In this document: piece after piece, positions 34,047 through 45,640 of the stretch | Numbering within the stretch: position 1 is the stretch's first letter | Layout of the letters: the number at the start of each line of letters is the position of its first letter | From: Spisula solida | Taxonomy: Eukaryota; Mollusca; Bivalvia; Venerida; Mactridae | Direction: 5' to 3' | Assembly (NCBI GenBank): GCA_947247005.1 | Contig: OX365944.1 | Location: 57,394,096 to 57,458,095, forward strand | DNA length: 64,000 nucleotides | The notes under the pieces: model-generated | What the model was told of the DNA's origin: nothing | Databases searched by the model: none | What the model saw: only the letters and a program-made list of their open reading frames with translations | Position numbers and translations under genes: made by a program

Positions 34047-36104
34047 TAGGCGAGTCATTTAAGCTCAAAAATAGGGCCAACGTCAAACTAATTGCAACAC
34101 AAAGATTTTTTACAGTTTCATCATCTACAAACTATTATACACTCTAGAAAAAAGTCCTAAGTAAAAATTGTGCCGGAAAGTTTGAACAAATCCACATGTT
34201 TAAGGCCACTTTTGACAGCAAGTTTAGCACGTTCTTTTATTCATAGTACGAGGGACATTTTAAGTTCTGATAATGCCTCTGTAAGTAGTTAAATATTCAC
34301 TAAATGTATATAAAAGTGCACATTTTCTGAAGGATACAACCTTCCTCTAGGGAAAACAAAAATGATACTATCATCGGAGAATTCAATATTCACCTGTATG
34401 ACATTATACATGAAGGGGTATTACCTATTGAATTGTCGACAAAGTAAGTCATATTATCGCTTGGAAGGGGTAACATAAATGTTAATCATTTCTATAATTT
34501 CAATCCGATTTGTTTAGAAAATACGCATATCATGTATTATATACCTGTGTATCTAATGGTAAATGAACATTCTTGTTCAGACAGTATAAATGACTGAAGG
34601 TGTACATGAACTGCCCAAAATACTCCCGAATATATTTCTGTTAGCAAATCCGTGTCCGCTCTGTTACTTTGTCGCTTCTAACTCGATTTTAAAATTGCTC
34701 GGTACACATGTTTACCACGTCAGGACGTAGTGTCATATGCAAGACCATGTTCCTAGCTCAAAGGTCAAGGTCACACTTAGAGGTCAAAGATTATATAGTC
34801 ATGCACGCCGTGTCGCTATGTGACTTGATCGTTTCTAACTGGATTTAAAAATCCTTGGTACAAATGTTCACCACATTAAGATGGTATGTCATGCTCAATA
34901 CCCAGATCTCTAGCTCAATGGCCAAGGTCATACTTAGAGGTCAAAGGTTATATAGCCATGAAAGTCGCGTTCGCTCTGTAACTTTGTTGTTTCTTACTGG
35001 ATTTTAAATTGCCTGGTACAAATGTTCACCTCATCAAGACGGTGTGTCATGCACAAGACATAGGTCCTAGCTCAAATGTCAAGGTCACACTTAGAGGTCA
35101 AAAGTTTTATAGTCATGCATGTGGCATCCACTCTGTATCTTTGTCGTTTCTTACTGGATTTTTAAATTGCTTGGTACAAATGTTCACCACATCAAGACGG
35201 TGTGCCATGTGCAAGACCTAGGACACGAGCTCAAAGGTCAAGGCCATACTTAGAGGTCAAAGGTTATATAGTTTTTGAAAACCTTCTTTTAAGAAACTAA
35301 TGTTCCGATTTCAAAATAATTTGGCACACATGTTTGTTTGGTGACCCTCTAAACTAAATAAAATAAACAACGCTTTAATTCGTATTACAACATGGCCACC
35401 CGGGGGCGTGACACATTTCCTCTATAGATAATCACATATTAAAAGGCTTGATCATCATCTTTTTGAAAACCACTGCTCTAAATAAGAATTATTTTGGCAC
35501 AAATGGTCATTGGGTAACCCTCTTCCAAAAATCTAAAAAAAAACTTTTATTAAATGTTTCAAAAACATGAATATTAGGGAGTGGAGCACATTTTCCCTAT
35601 ATGGTTGTACTAACATTGACATTTTTCAGTCTTTTTCTTAAGAACCAGCAGTTTGATTTCAAAATAAATTCGCTCAAATATTATTAGAGTGACTTTCTAT
35701 CAACTCCCTTAAAACGATTATGGTCCGTCGAAAGACATTGTCACCAGGGAATAAAATCCACCTTTTCGTAGTGGTTGTAATAGAAAACATTAGACATTTT
35801 CCTCGCCGAAACTGAAAATCTGATAGAAAAAAAATGTTATTGGAGTATTCCTTGGTTGAATCGTTAACAATTAAAACGCATTAAAAGTAAAATACGCATA
35901 CATGTCAAGACATATACCCTCCAAAAGAAACAAGTATCGCGAAAACATGTGACAATTCAATATTATGAGTATATTTCGAAAAGCCAATGGAATTTTTCTT
36001 AGGGACTTTTTGTTCACGGTTTACAGTAGTTAAATGCACAATATAAAACTATAAAAATTAGTGTTGCAATAAGTTTGAGGTTAAAAGTTAAAATGACTCG
36101 CCTA
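34047..36104. mobile_element. 2,058-bp TIR element, target duplication TCC
   Basis: Ends TAGGCGAGTCATTT and AAATGACTCGCCTA; similarity of the ends extends about 55-60 bp (TTGCAACAC near each inner edge). TCC at 34044-34046 and 36105-36107 flanks it, and the uninterrupted sequence GCCTTCCCTGTC occurs in copy III (53306) and copy I. No transposase frame. Inside are a degraded relative of the TACGAGGG family (near 34248) and tandem arrays. Superfamily unassigned; a 3-bp duplication fits CACTA or Harbinger-like elements. Confidence 0.85.
34645..35285. repeat. Tandem array, about 153-bp period
   Basis: Four units, each with GGTCAAGGTCA.ACTTAGAGGTCAAAG and GGTACAAATGTTCACC. Direct AGGTCA words are frequent. 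Further degenerate repeats follow to about 35700. Confidence 0.85.
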
Positions 36105-36202
36105 TCCCTGTCTGACTTAATATTATCGCTTTATACTACAAACTATTCTCGCATTAAGACTATAATGACATAGCTAATGGAAGTATGTCAGTAAAATTTC
36201 AG

Positions 36203-36290
36203 AGCACTGTGTATTGCCTGCAACAATTTGTCGTCAGAACTGAGAAATGCAATTCGTGAAACTAGTGGTTTGCGGTCTCTTGAATTAAGG
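36203..36290 (+). pseudogene. Exon d, copy II
   Basis: Open for its whole length (ALCIACNNLSSELRNAI, GLRSLELR) with acceptor TTTCAG, but one base shorter at the donor (AGG|GTTAAT), which changes the exit phase from 1 to 0. Two non-conservative changes (P/L, K/E) set it apart from copies I and III. Confidence 0.5.
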
Positions 36291-37275
36291 GTTAATAGTT
36301 AAGATGACGGCTGCTTTAAATGGCCTATATTGTTCCGTCCCGCAAATAGTGTTGCTTCAAAGGCGCTCTTTAAATCAAAATAATCATATCCTACTAGTAT
36401 GTCAAAAGGAGAACAAAACACGTCTGTCTGAGGATGACATCTTGATCTTCTAGCTGATTAGCAGACGTTCTTGCGTTCTATTGACTGAGCTAGATTGGCA
36501 CGGCTAAACTATCATTAAAATACAAAAACAAAGACGCAGTACCTTAGTTTTTCTCATCGCTATCACATTCATAACGCGAAATTACACTCACTGAACCGCG
36601 TTGTAACATTAAAGGAAGCAGAACAGTAACAGTTTTTTTAGAATAATAACATGCCGTTTTTGGTACATGTAACGGCAACAACAAATGTGAAGCCTGATTA
36701 TTTTCTAAGAAGAACAAATATAATCTCATTTAAGATTCACACTGTGTAGAAAGAACATTCTTAAGGTCTTGTTGTATTAGTATGCTTTCTATGAATTAGC
36801 GGTGAACATTCCAAAAAGGAAAAAGCCTAATCAATGCATTGATTTGATTTGTTTTATAATGACATGATTTCCATTCTGATCATCTTAAAGTTAGCCAGTA
36901 CTCTGGGACAAATCGCTGAGAAAAACATGCAATTAAAAATGACAAGTTTGCGAAGGTTATCAAAGTGTCAGGATAATATGACCGAGTATTGCAGTCTTTA
37001 TGTGACCGGATACGAATACTTCGTGGTATTCAAATTTTCATTTTTTACTAGTATATATCATTTTTCAATGGGGGTTGTTTTAACAAACTGTCTTCGCACG
37101 ATTCGTGATTGACGACGAATACACAGTTATTCTAAAAGCTCACTATTAGTATTCATTACTTTATGAGCTAAAAACGACTTTATGTTTGGTATGTAATTTC
37201 TCTTTCTTGTTTGTTCCGTTCTATTCTTGCTCTGCTATTTCTGTTTAGTGTTGTCTTTCTGTCTAATTTGTTATT

Positions 37276-37502
37276 ATGTTTTGGTGGTATACTGGTACCA
37301 TGTTAACCAAGTTATTGTACGAATACTCTTCTCATTATTCCGGACAACATGCGAACAGCACATACATACTTAATATAAAGAAGCGTGCTCGCCATTTTGT
37401 AAAATACACTATTGTGAGATATTCCACGGTGATCAAATTAAATCATCCACACTGGAATTTATCTGATATTCTGCTAAGACTGGACGACTACATTCGTCTA
37501 AG
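37276..37502 (+). CDS. Exon f, copy II
   Basis: Reads KLLYEYSSHYSGQHANSTYI, then KKRARHFVKYTI, IKLNHPHW and LSDILLRLDDYIRL, ending CTA-AG|GTCATA in phase 2. Joining to exon h (which starts with a single T) gives AGT, keeping the frame. A TAA lies upstream of the first ATG, so the exon either starts at ATG 37276 or 37300, or at an acceptor between. The charged, helix-like sequence matches no family I know. Confidence 0.5.
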
Positions 37503-37894
37503 GTCATAGAGATTTGTACGTATATATCTTAAACGCAATGTTTTCTGTAATATTCTTCTTTGTAATATCTCCCATAGTCTGGTTCCCGATCTTTACAATC
37601 TACGCAGTAAAGGTCTGGTGTCATCTAAATAAGATGGCGGCCCATGGTAAGATTAAAAATGGCGGAAGTATAGTGTCGTATATAATGAAATTATTATTTA
37701 GACAAATACATAATGATGTGTTGGTGTCGTTTCCACAAAACTTTGTATTTAGATAAAAATAAAATGTGATCTCAGTGGGACATAGTTTTTATTGGTACGA
37801 CACCACTGATATGCACTAAAATTCGTTAATAAAAATAATGAAAAACCTTTATAGCAATGTATATAGTACATATAAATTACAAATAATACTGTGT

Positions 37895-37967
37895 GGCCGT
37901 TTAGCTCAATCGGTTGAGCGTCTTCCTTGTAAACACGGTACTGTTGGTTCGAGCCCTGTATTGGCTG
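37895..37967 (+). other. tRNA-like sequence (Thr TGT-like)
   Basis: Internal promoter boxes are good (TAGCTCAATCGG and GGTTCGAGCCC) and the D stem pairs, with TGT in the anticodon position, but anticodon and T stems pair poorly. Probably a tRNA pseudogene or SINE head, not a working tRNA. Confidence 0.5.
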
Positions 37968-38129
37968 TGTTTTACCTATATAGCATTTGCATTTTTTGGC
38001 CTTCACAGTGGTCTTGCTATATTCCCGTTTTCATTAACATTTTATTGCAGTGTCATATTTCTTAAAACACAAGTATAAATTCATGGCAAGTACAAATGTA
38101 ATTAGTTTTTCGAAAAAAAATATGCGGTG

Positions 38130-38199
38130 CATGCGGGATTCGAATCAGTATCATTGTGACTACTAGCCAAACTCTCTACCGATTGAGCCAAGCGGACAA
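38130..38199 (-). other. tRNA-like sequence, opposite strand
   Basis: Complement contains TTGGCTCAATCGG and GATTCGAATCCC, box A and B-like. It faces the plus-strand tRNA-like sequence 165 bp away inside the same element. Confidence 0.45.
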
Positions 38200-38577
38200 T
38201 TGTTAAATTAGAATTTATATGCACTATATATATGCTGCTACAAAATATTTTCATAATTTAATTAACGTTATTTAGTACATATTGGTGGTGTCGTTTGATG
38301 AAACCTGTGTAGTTGGAAAGGTAATTCATTTTTCAAATGATATACGAAGTCTTATCGAAACGACACCATAATAACATACGTTTTGGGGAGAATAATTAAT
38401 AATACCTATATAAACTAATGTACACCCGCCATCTTGTTTTACCAGTAGTAGAATCCATTTTAATTGGATGATGCCGGACCTAATCTAATGAAATGTAATA
38501 TTGGGGAACGGCAACCAGACTAATATCTCCCAATGATCTATTACACACAGTCTGTATCTTTGTCCAATAGCTGCCAG

Positions 38578-38679
38578 ATAATGTATCGTCTGCAACTCAC
38601 TGCAAGGGACTCTATTTCACAAGAAACAGTGACAGACGAATTACAAAAACTGGCGAACATCTATACAACATCTCCATAA
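38578..38679 (+). CDS. Candidate exon g, copy II
   Basis: 102 bases after GCTGCCAG: MYRLQLTARDSISQETVTDE, then LQKLANIYTTSP and TAA. Same length as all other copies. Confidence 0.35.
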   Translation: MMYRLQLTARDSISQETVTDELQKLANIYTTSP

Positions 38680-39850
38680 ATTTGTCTTAGAGACTCTACA
38701 GACTAGATATATTTTAATCCGTTCTTCGCTTTAATACGTATTCATCACGTAAATGGTTCATTTTATAAATTAATTAAAAAAAAATCTTTGTATACTGTTC
38801 GAATTAAAAAATCCATTCAAATAATCGTGTAATTTGTTTTATCTCATGTAACTCCTTTTTACATAGGTCTACAACTAAACACCTTTCTCTTCATTCCTTC
38901 TTGTTATGCATGGAAACAGTTTGCCAACTCTTTACCTATTAAACAAATTTACGCGAGGCGCACTTAAAATACATGTATATAATTAAGATGTTTTCTTTCA
39001 TTTATTTCGCTTTATTATCTGTTTGAACATATTGTAAATTAGTTATCTTTTCACACATTAATTTTCAAAGTTAACATGTACTTGTAAATGACCGACACTT
39101 TGTTTATATACGTGTAAATTATTTGTTAATTCCTTCTATCATATGATCATAAGAAATATTGTCTTGGAATAAAATAAATTCATTTCTTCGCAAAATAAGC
39201 ACACGCCGCTAGGAACTCCTGCCGATATATCCCGTATTAAGTGCACCGTATGGTGTCTCAGTGATGATTAGCATTTTATTTCTGTTACTTAAAATTAAGG
39301 CCGAGTAACCAACGAAAAGGCATATCACCGCGACGATGACAATAATATCACATTTCCGGCGATTTGTTCCATAATTATATATAAGTTACACACACAATGA
39401 ATGCCTCACTCACTCTCCATACATGTGTTGTAAATATTCTGAAATAAGTATAAGGATGTTTTTCAAACACTCTAGAGATACAATGATGTTTTCATGTAAT
39501 CACATTGCTATTGTCAAGAGAAGGCAATTAATTTGTTTTTACGAACATCATATAATTTACTTCAAATGTAAACAAACTGTGCGATACCTGTGGCGATGTA
39601 TTGCAAAACAGACAAACCTAGTGATTTATGATCGAAATGCACGTTTGAGCTTATTCTGAATAAATATGCAAACATTTTTCACCCATACTTAACATAAATA
39701 AACTTAACATAAATAATATGCCTTTAATATTATACACTCAATATAATATTATTATTACTAGTTTGATTATTCAGTTCGGTGTGAAACTAGCTTCACAACT
39801 TACATGTATATCAGCCCATCTTTTCTCCTTTTTTCTGATGGTAAAATCAG
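38680..39850. other. Intron-like sequence between g and h
   Basis: Nearly identical to 55873-57911 apart from the insertion at 56643. The 78-codon frame at 39423 has no support beyond recent duplication. Confidence 0.4.
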
Positions 39851-39981
39851 TACAAGGGTTGGTAAAGCGGAACACTGCCACCATGACTATCCAGGTGGGA
39901 TTCCAAGATTTTACTGGGTATCTTGTTCCGTGACATTTCACGTATGGATGAAGAAGTTAGTAAATTACGGTGCAAGAGCGA
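39851..39981 (+). CDS. Exon h, copy II
   Basis: 131 bases between a pyrimidine-rich acceptor (TTTTCTCC...ATCAG) and a strong donor GTAAGTAC. Frame: T, then TRVGKAEHCHHDYPGGIPRF, then YWVSCSVTFHVWMKKLVN and GARA, then A (phase 1). Entry phase fits exon f and exit phase fits exon i. The copy I relic shows conservative changes (K/R, D/E) in the first half. A Cys-His-His cluster is present; no family recognised. Confidence 0.6.
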
Positions 39982-40183
39982 GTAAGTACAGTTTAATGAA
40001 TGGTTTTCAAACAGATGTGCTTTGATAATAAGCATGTCTACCATATGCTATTTATAGAAATGAATATTTTAATTATTCTGAACTCCAATGTGACCAACAA
40101 GAACTATTTAAGGACATTTTCTTATATATAGTATTATAGTATACATGTAGTATAGACTTATATATTATAGCATTGTATATTAG

Positions 40184-40368
40184 TGCTCTTCTTTGACCGT
40201 GATATGTGTGTTCTAATTATATCGGATATATCCATGCTAGAACACATACAAGTGAATAGACATAATGCTCATTTTCTTCACGAATATAGAACGATCATGC
40301 AATCTAAGCACGAGCGTATGTTAGACGAGAGTGGAATGTACTACATACGGTCTGGACACGTGTCTTGA
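40184..40368 (+). CDS. Terminal exon i, copy II
   Basis: After TATATTAG the exon starts TG, which with the A of exon h makes ATG, and reads LFFDRDMCVLIISDISMLEH, then NRHNAHFLHEYRT, SKHERMLDESGMYY and IRSGHVS, then TGA. AATAAA follows 16 bases after the stop (40385-40390). The intron is 202 bases. Copy III differs by two bases, both changing an amino acid. A short hydrophobic strand then a charged helix; no known family. It is absent from copy I. Confidence 0.55.
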
Positions 40369-40384
40369 ATCTAAAATCCATTTA

Positions 40385-40390
40385 AATAAA
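40385..40390 (+). terminator. Polyadenylation signal after exon i
   Basis: AATAAA, 16 bases past the stop codon; conserved at 58446-58451. Confidence 0.5.
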
Positions 40391-41470
40391 GCTTTACTCA
40401 TGTGAGACGTTTTCGGAGATTGGTATGATCAACTTGACGGCCTACTTGGGTCGTGAAAATTTTCCTTAACTGACGTTGAAATATCTTCAAATATTGAAAA
40501 CAATGGTCAAATATGAAATATATTAAAATGAGATGATGATTGAATACATTTTCAAAGGTGTCCATTAGTGTGAAATCTTTATTTTGATTAATATACATAA
40601 TTATACATGTACTCAAAACAAAAGAACAAAACACAACAAACCATAATTATACAGATATTTATTTATGAAGTGAAAACAACAGCTTCAGTAGACTAACCTA
40701 TCGAAAAATATTTTTACAATATATACACCAAGAGGGAACTCTTTATTAGCCGATTTCCCTTAAAGTCGAAACAGAATGTCAACACTGTTACAACTGTCTT
40801 ATTCGGACACAAACAAGTATACAACAACATTAGCCGATATCTTCAACTGTCTTATAGCAAATTGCATTTTATAAGCAAATATGACTGTTGCGTATAAAAT
40901 GCTATTCATGGGAGTCGAATCTTCATCAAATATCCATTCATAATTTTTTAGTCTCGTGTGGCAAGGCAAACAAAGACAAAATAAAATTATTGTCTTCTGT
41001 TCTCATCATATTCGTGTTCTGCCATTAAATATTAGGTGGTATAATCAATCATTCGTCAGATAGATTATACTCGATCATTTATTAATCTCGGTATTGATAG
41101 GTTTACTATGTCGTTCCGTTTATGCTGAATTCAGCATTTTATTTTAACATTCTATCAAGTGTCGGGTCGTGTAAGATACTCTACATTCTAAATATGAAGA
41201 GTGTAAGAAGATTACCATGGTGACAAAAAAGAACATGATGCTGCGAATATGGTGAGTGTGTGTCCAAATACCGTCTGGTTTAGACTTGAACTAAATTGGT
41301 AAACCGACCCAATGTTAATGGGGAACATCTGATATATGATGAATAACTAGCACCTAATTAACTGGTCATTTATAATGACTACCGTTTAGGCGTATACAAA
41401 CGTTGACAAAATGGCACAACACTCAGATAACATCGCCATTAAGAACCATTGTGTACCAGGACGTTCTAAT
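40391..41470. other. Unit boundary region, no gene
   Basis: Shared with 18.4-19.6 kb and 58.45-59.53 kb. Contains the half-unit boundary sequence TTAGCCGATTTCCCTT also found at 18837, 26636, 51293 and 58808. The minus-strand frame at 40398 has indels that are not multiples of three relative to copy I. Confidence 0.5.
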
Positions 41471-41472
41471 TA

Positions 41473-42732
41473 TACGAGGGCCACTTAAAACATATTAATC
41501 AGTGGGCAATAACTCAACATCATTGCCTCTGACTATATAAAAAGTATACATTTTCTTAAAGAACAAACTCTCAGCTAGACATTCGTGGTATTTTCAACAT
41601 TTAATATTAAAGCATTTTCATTTTATTGATATTCAAACAGGACAAGGTTTAAAGCACTGGACAAAGAATACTTCATAAATACGTAAGAAATTGGTTCATA
41701 CGATTTCTGAGCGTTGTGGTCAAATGTCACTCAGGCTTACTGAAATTAAATTGCGATCATTTGCAATATATATCATTGAACTCTTAAATGGCAATCCATA
41801 ATTTTGAAAACAGTAAATTATTATCAAACTATAGCAATATAAACAAGTAACATCCGAGACTCAAAATACCACACATTTTTCTAGATTATTATATGTAGTT
41901 TCATTCGTCGGACTATTTTAATCATTTTTACCCCAATTTTAGTTTTTACAACAAAATTTTATGTCCAAGCCCAACTTTGAAAAAGTGGGTGGGGTAATGG
42001 TATACCCCCTATTTATGATAAACAAAGAAAATTCACACATGTTGTCCTTTTCATGTTATGCTTCTTATATAAAATTACTATCATGCATTTTATTTTTGTG
42101 TTCTGCATTATTGTATTAGGAATATGACGTCATAAATCTAAGATATATATTTTTTGGTCACGTGATCATGTTATTTGGGCTGTAGTAAAGAACAAATTAT
42201 GAATAATTCAGGACATATTTATCATGTGAAAGATAGCAACATATATAAATGTTTAAAAAAGCTACAAGTTTGACTTTCCCACTCAAGACGTACATTAGTA
42301 CAATGCAGCAACAACCTATAGGGTATAGTCCCAGCAAAATGCAGTTTTTGGAGTATTTCGAACATGGCAGATTCCTTGTACAACTAAATATATTTAGACA
42401 GCCCAAACAATATCGTTGATACAGTACTGGTTAAACAAGTATACGGGCATAACATTTGCATAACATTTGCAAATTTCAAATTAATCGGATAAAATTTATA
42501 GAAATTATGACCATTAATATCTACTAATATACCTTATTTTCTTGCAATTCCAGTGTTTCATACCCCTATTGGTTCAATGTCACATGGGTGAATGTATATT
42601 TTACCGATTACAATATTGTTTTATTTGTAAGCTAGGCAAAAGTTGTATCTTTCAATGTCCACTTTTATACACAATGATTGAATATTAAACGTATTATTGG
42701 CCACCGATTAATACTTTTTAAGGGCCCTCGTA
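41473..42732. mobile_element. TIR DNA transposon, copy 2
   Basis: Same family as 29-1371 with TA on both sides (41471-41472, 42733-42734). Slightly shorter, lacking a piece near 41873 that the copy at 59534 keeps. Shared with copy III, so inserted before that duplication. Confidence 0.9.
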
Positions 42733-43282
42733 TATTGAAGTTTAAATTAGTAATCTTATTTTAAAGCCAAGTCCATTTTCATGAATAATATAGCGACACA
42801 GCTAAAGTGATACTTAAAACTTATTCCGTATTATCTAAAACTTATAATGTCCTGTTCATGCGGTATTAAATACATCGAGAACCTGTTTGACAACATTGCC
42901 ACGACAATGGCGGAATAAATTCGTATTTTTAAGGTTATTTGTTCTTTTTATTTCTATGATTCAGTTGGCGATGGCTGTTAAAACAATGTTGTCGTTTAAT
43001 TTCAGATGTGCAAAGTTATGTAATATATCCCCCGGAATTTGAATAACTTTGACATTGTGGTGCATAACACTGATACCATGGTAAAGAGTAATGATATATT
43101 CTTATATTTATAGTGTTATACATGTATTTGTACGTAGATTGATGCGTTTATCTAAGTGAAGTTAATGCACAACGCCAATATATCTCTCATAGACAATACA
43201 CTAAACTCAGTTATCATTGGTTCTTTATGTCTGCTTAATTTATATTCGTATTTATTTATCTTGCTTCTAATTCGATCTTTGA

Positions 43283-44237
43283 CTTAATTTTCAAGTCTCA
43301 GACATACTCGTATCGTATATCCTTATTCTGTGGTCTGTGGTATGTGGTCAACCATTTTACTCTTAAAGATTATTAACTAATTTTGTCAGATGCTGATATA
43401 AGCATTTTACGGAATGCACGGTCGTATTATAGAGATTACAATATAAAACATTATTACAGTTCAACCGTAAGGCAACCGATAGTTAACTTATCGTATTGAC
43501 TAAGAACATAAATAATTCTTTGTGCTGTACGTTCAGCTCAAACAGTCATAATTCACACATAATTGCACAATATAATGTGTTGAATGAACATATTATGTCT
43601 CTCGTATTATATGGTTCTATGGACGGATACAATTTGATATTTTGTCAATGTAGTTTCACAGCAGCCACTCAAAAAGGCAAACATGATATTTTACCCTGAT
43701 GTGCATTTGCAGATATATCGTAGTCTATTTAAAACTAATTCCGCTAAAACATACAATCGGTTGAAAAAATAATGGTCTTCACATCGTTGATATTAAACCA
43801 CTAGATTTCATCGTCTGATTAAACTTGTTGATGAAGGCGTTTTGTCAACAGATATTGGTAATACATGTATATGTAATTGCACATCTTTTCGACGTGTTGA
43901 TTGTTTTGTTTCTATACTTTGGAAACTTGTCCTAGCTATCGTATATCTCCTTCGCAAAATCAAACAAAACATACTGTTTTCAATATCCTTAACTTTGTAA
44001 GATTTTATGGTGTGCAATACTTCTTCATTTTATAATTCATTGAAATGTAACAGCACGAACATCATTGCTAAGTTGTAAATAGAGGAACATCAGAGGAACT
44101 CGATATAATTGATCACAGGCCGGACAGTTATGTCAATCAGAGAAACAGCATAAACTCGTTGTAATGCAATGTTTTATTCAGAGCATTGGCCTTGTGTATT
44201 TGTAGGACTAATGGTTTCAGGCTTATATTAGTTCTTA
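43283..44237. repeat. Block shared by copies II and III, absent from copy I
   Basis: About 950 bp between GACTTAATTTTC and GCGGCTGCAGGG; in copy I GACTTGATCTTT runs straight into GCGGCTGCAGGG (20058). A possible exon follows TTTTGTCAG at 43390/62418 (SDADIS, then RNARSYYRDYN), but the copies differ by 7 bases soon after. Confidence 0.6.
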
Positions 44238-44282
44238 TGTTTAGCGGCTGCAGGGATTAACATTTACTGTTATTTACTTTTT

Positions 44283-44520
44283 AGGACTTCTGACAACTAA
44301 ACCTAGACAGTTCAGCATTTTTACAACCGAAACTAGGTTATTTAGGTTTTTCATTGCTAAAACTAGAGCATTCGGCTTTGTTATAGATTAAACTAGATTA
44401 TTCTCCTTTGTATTGCGGAAACCAGTACAATCTATAGCAATTATAGCTTAAACTAGGTCATTCAGCTCTTTGACAGCTAGGATGTTGACTTTTGATGTTT
44501 TGAAACTTGGACTTTCTGTG
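44283..44520. repeat. Minisatellite of about 40 bp, copy II
   Basis: Counterpart of 20098-20335; one unit is reduced. Confidence 0.8.
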
Positions 44521-44578
44521 GATAAGTTTATAACTTCAGTTTTGTGTAAGACATTGTGCCGCGTAATTGTGGTATGTG

Positions 44579-44716
44579 CTGCCTTTTCTGTCCAATTGTA
44601 GAGTATCTTTTTATTGAACTGGCTTATTGTCTTTTAACATGTATTTCATTTATCAATTTTACATGTTAAATGCCAATAAGCCAGTTCAAACAATAGACAC
44701 TCGGACAGAAATGCAG
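44579..44716. repeat. Long hairpin, copy II
   Basis: The inner arm GAACTGGCTTATTG pairs with CAATAAGCCAGTTC exactly, better than in copy I, where one arm reads AATAATACAG. Confidence 0.8.
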
Positions 44717-45167
44717 ACAACAGACAAAAATAACTAACGGTACTAGTAACTGAATGTGAGATATACAATTGTATTAGCTGTTTGCATTACCGACACATTA
44801 ATAGCAGAATCGATGTTGTATATTACGTTTCGATATGCTTACTTTATCTTATTTCTAGTCTGATCTTTGACTAGTGTATGCTATGATCAAGTCTTAAATA
44901 TCATATCAAGCTGACCAGGTACAACTTGTAAGTGACATATATAATTGTATACTGGGGGCATTGTCGTATTACAGATAATTGTAGGATCGAATATAAACAT
45001 AATTACAGCCACCAAAAGCTAACTAAATTTACATCAAATATAGTTTGATTAACTTCTTAATTTGATACGGTTTTGACCATTATCGATATACGATAATAAT
45101 TATAAGGTTTTGTTACCGTGGTGTCTAGAATAAGCTCCTTCTTCATTCATCTCAAACTTTCAGAATG

Positions 45168-45353
45168 CTAACTGTCTTCGACTACTTTCTTTGTAGACAA
45201 ATCTGTCAACCGTACACTGGATGCTAATGTTTTTTTGTAGACGTATAAAACAAGATGTATTTGTTTTCGTATCTTTTTCTGGAGTGATTCAAATGATTCT
45301 TTGACATGATTGTGATATGATGAGTAGACGACCAGGTATAAACAATGAATCAT
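45168..45353 (-). CDS. Minus-strand exon-like frame, copy II
   Basis: Reads VKESFESLQKKIRKQIHLVL, then YKKTLASSVRLTDLSTKK and VVEDS, then stop. ACTCCAG before AAAAAGATACG could be an acceptor. It lies just downstream, on that strand, of the segment at 45365-45640, so both may belong to one reverse-strand gene. Copy I has a stop in it. Confidence 0.3.
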   Translation of the reverse strand: MIHCLYLVVYSSYHNHVKESFESLQKKIRKQIHLVLYVYKKTLASSVRLTDLSTKKVVEDS

Positions 45354-45364
45354 TTAATATTACA

Positions 45365-45640
45365 TCAGATGATGTTTGTTCTGGCAAAAATATATTCAGA
45401 TCTATCAAATCCTATTTCAAAAGCAAGTTGAAAGCAAAATATTATATCCTCCTCTGTTTCAATACATTTTGGCAAGATATTTCTTTCATCGTTATATTGA
45501 AATTGTAGACAATATCTTTGTCTACAGGTAGTTGCCTACAATAGCATATCGTATCCTGCTACAGAAAGGGAGAAGAGGCAGCATTCAACAGAAACAGCGG
45601 AGCACACAAGGCACCAAAAGTAAAACACAAAAAAGAAACA
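45365..45640 (-). pseudogene. Minus-strand exon-like segment, copy II, with stop
   Basis: Counterpart of 21244-21522, with TAG where copy I has TAT after MLL; the rest of the frame stays open to the same TGA. Confidence 0.4.

Larger units (their letters stand above)
37575..38522. mobile_element. 948-bp TIR element with tRNA-like cargo, copy II
   Basis: Ends TAGTCTGGTT and AACCAGACTA; the 10-bp ATATCTCCCA flanks both sides (37565-37574 and 38523-38532). The diverged unit has the empty site (GTAATATTTCCCAGTGATC near 12070). A 9-10 bp duplication fits Mutator-like elements. Several GGTGTCGT motifs in both orientations suggest nested structure. No transposase. The same insertion at 54778-55715 predates the copy II/III split. 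Confidence 0.85.

Noticed and set aside
34240..34500. A fourth full copy of the TACGAGGG transposon
   Set aside because: Only the left part is recognisable and diverged, nested within the TCC-flanked element.
37895..37967. Functional threonine tRNA gene
   Set aside because: Boxes and D stem are fine, but the anticodon and T stems do not pair in either copy.
37838..38065. Plus-strand frame with LAQSVERLP
   Set aside because: This is a well-known translation artefact of tRNA-like sequence; the DNA matches Pol III box A and B, not a protein gene.
40398..40634. Minus-strand frame conserved at 18351 and 58459
   Set aside because: Copies II and III are too similar to test coding, and copy I differs by frame-breaking indels.
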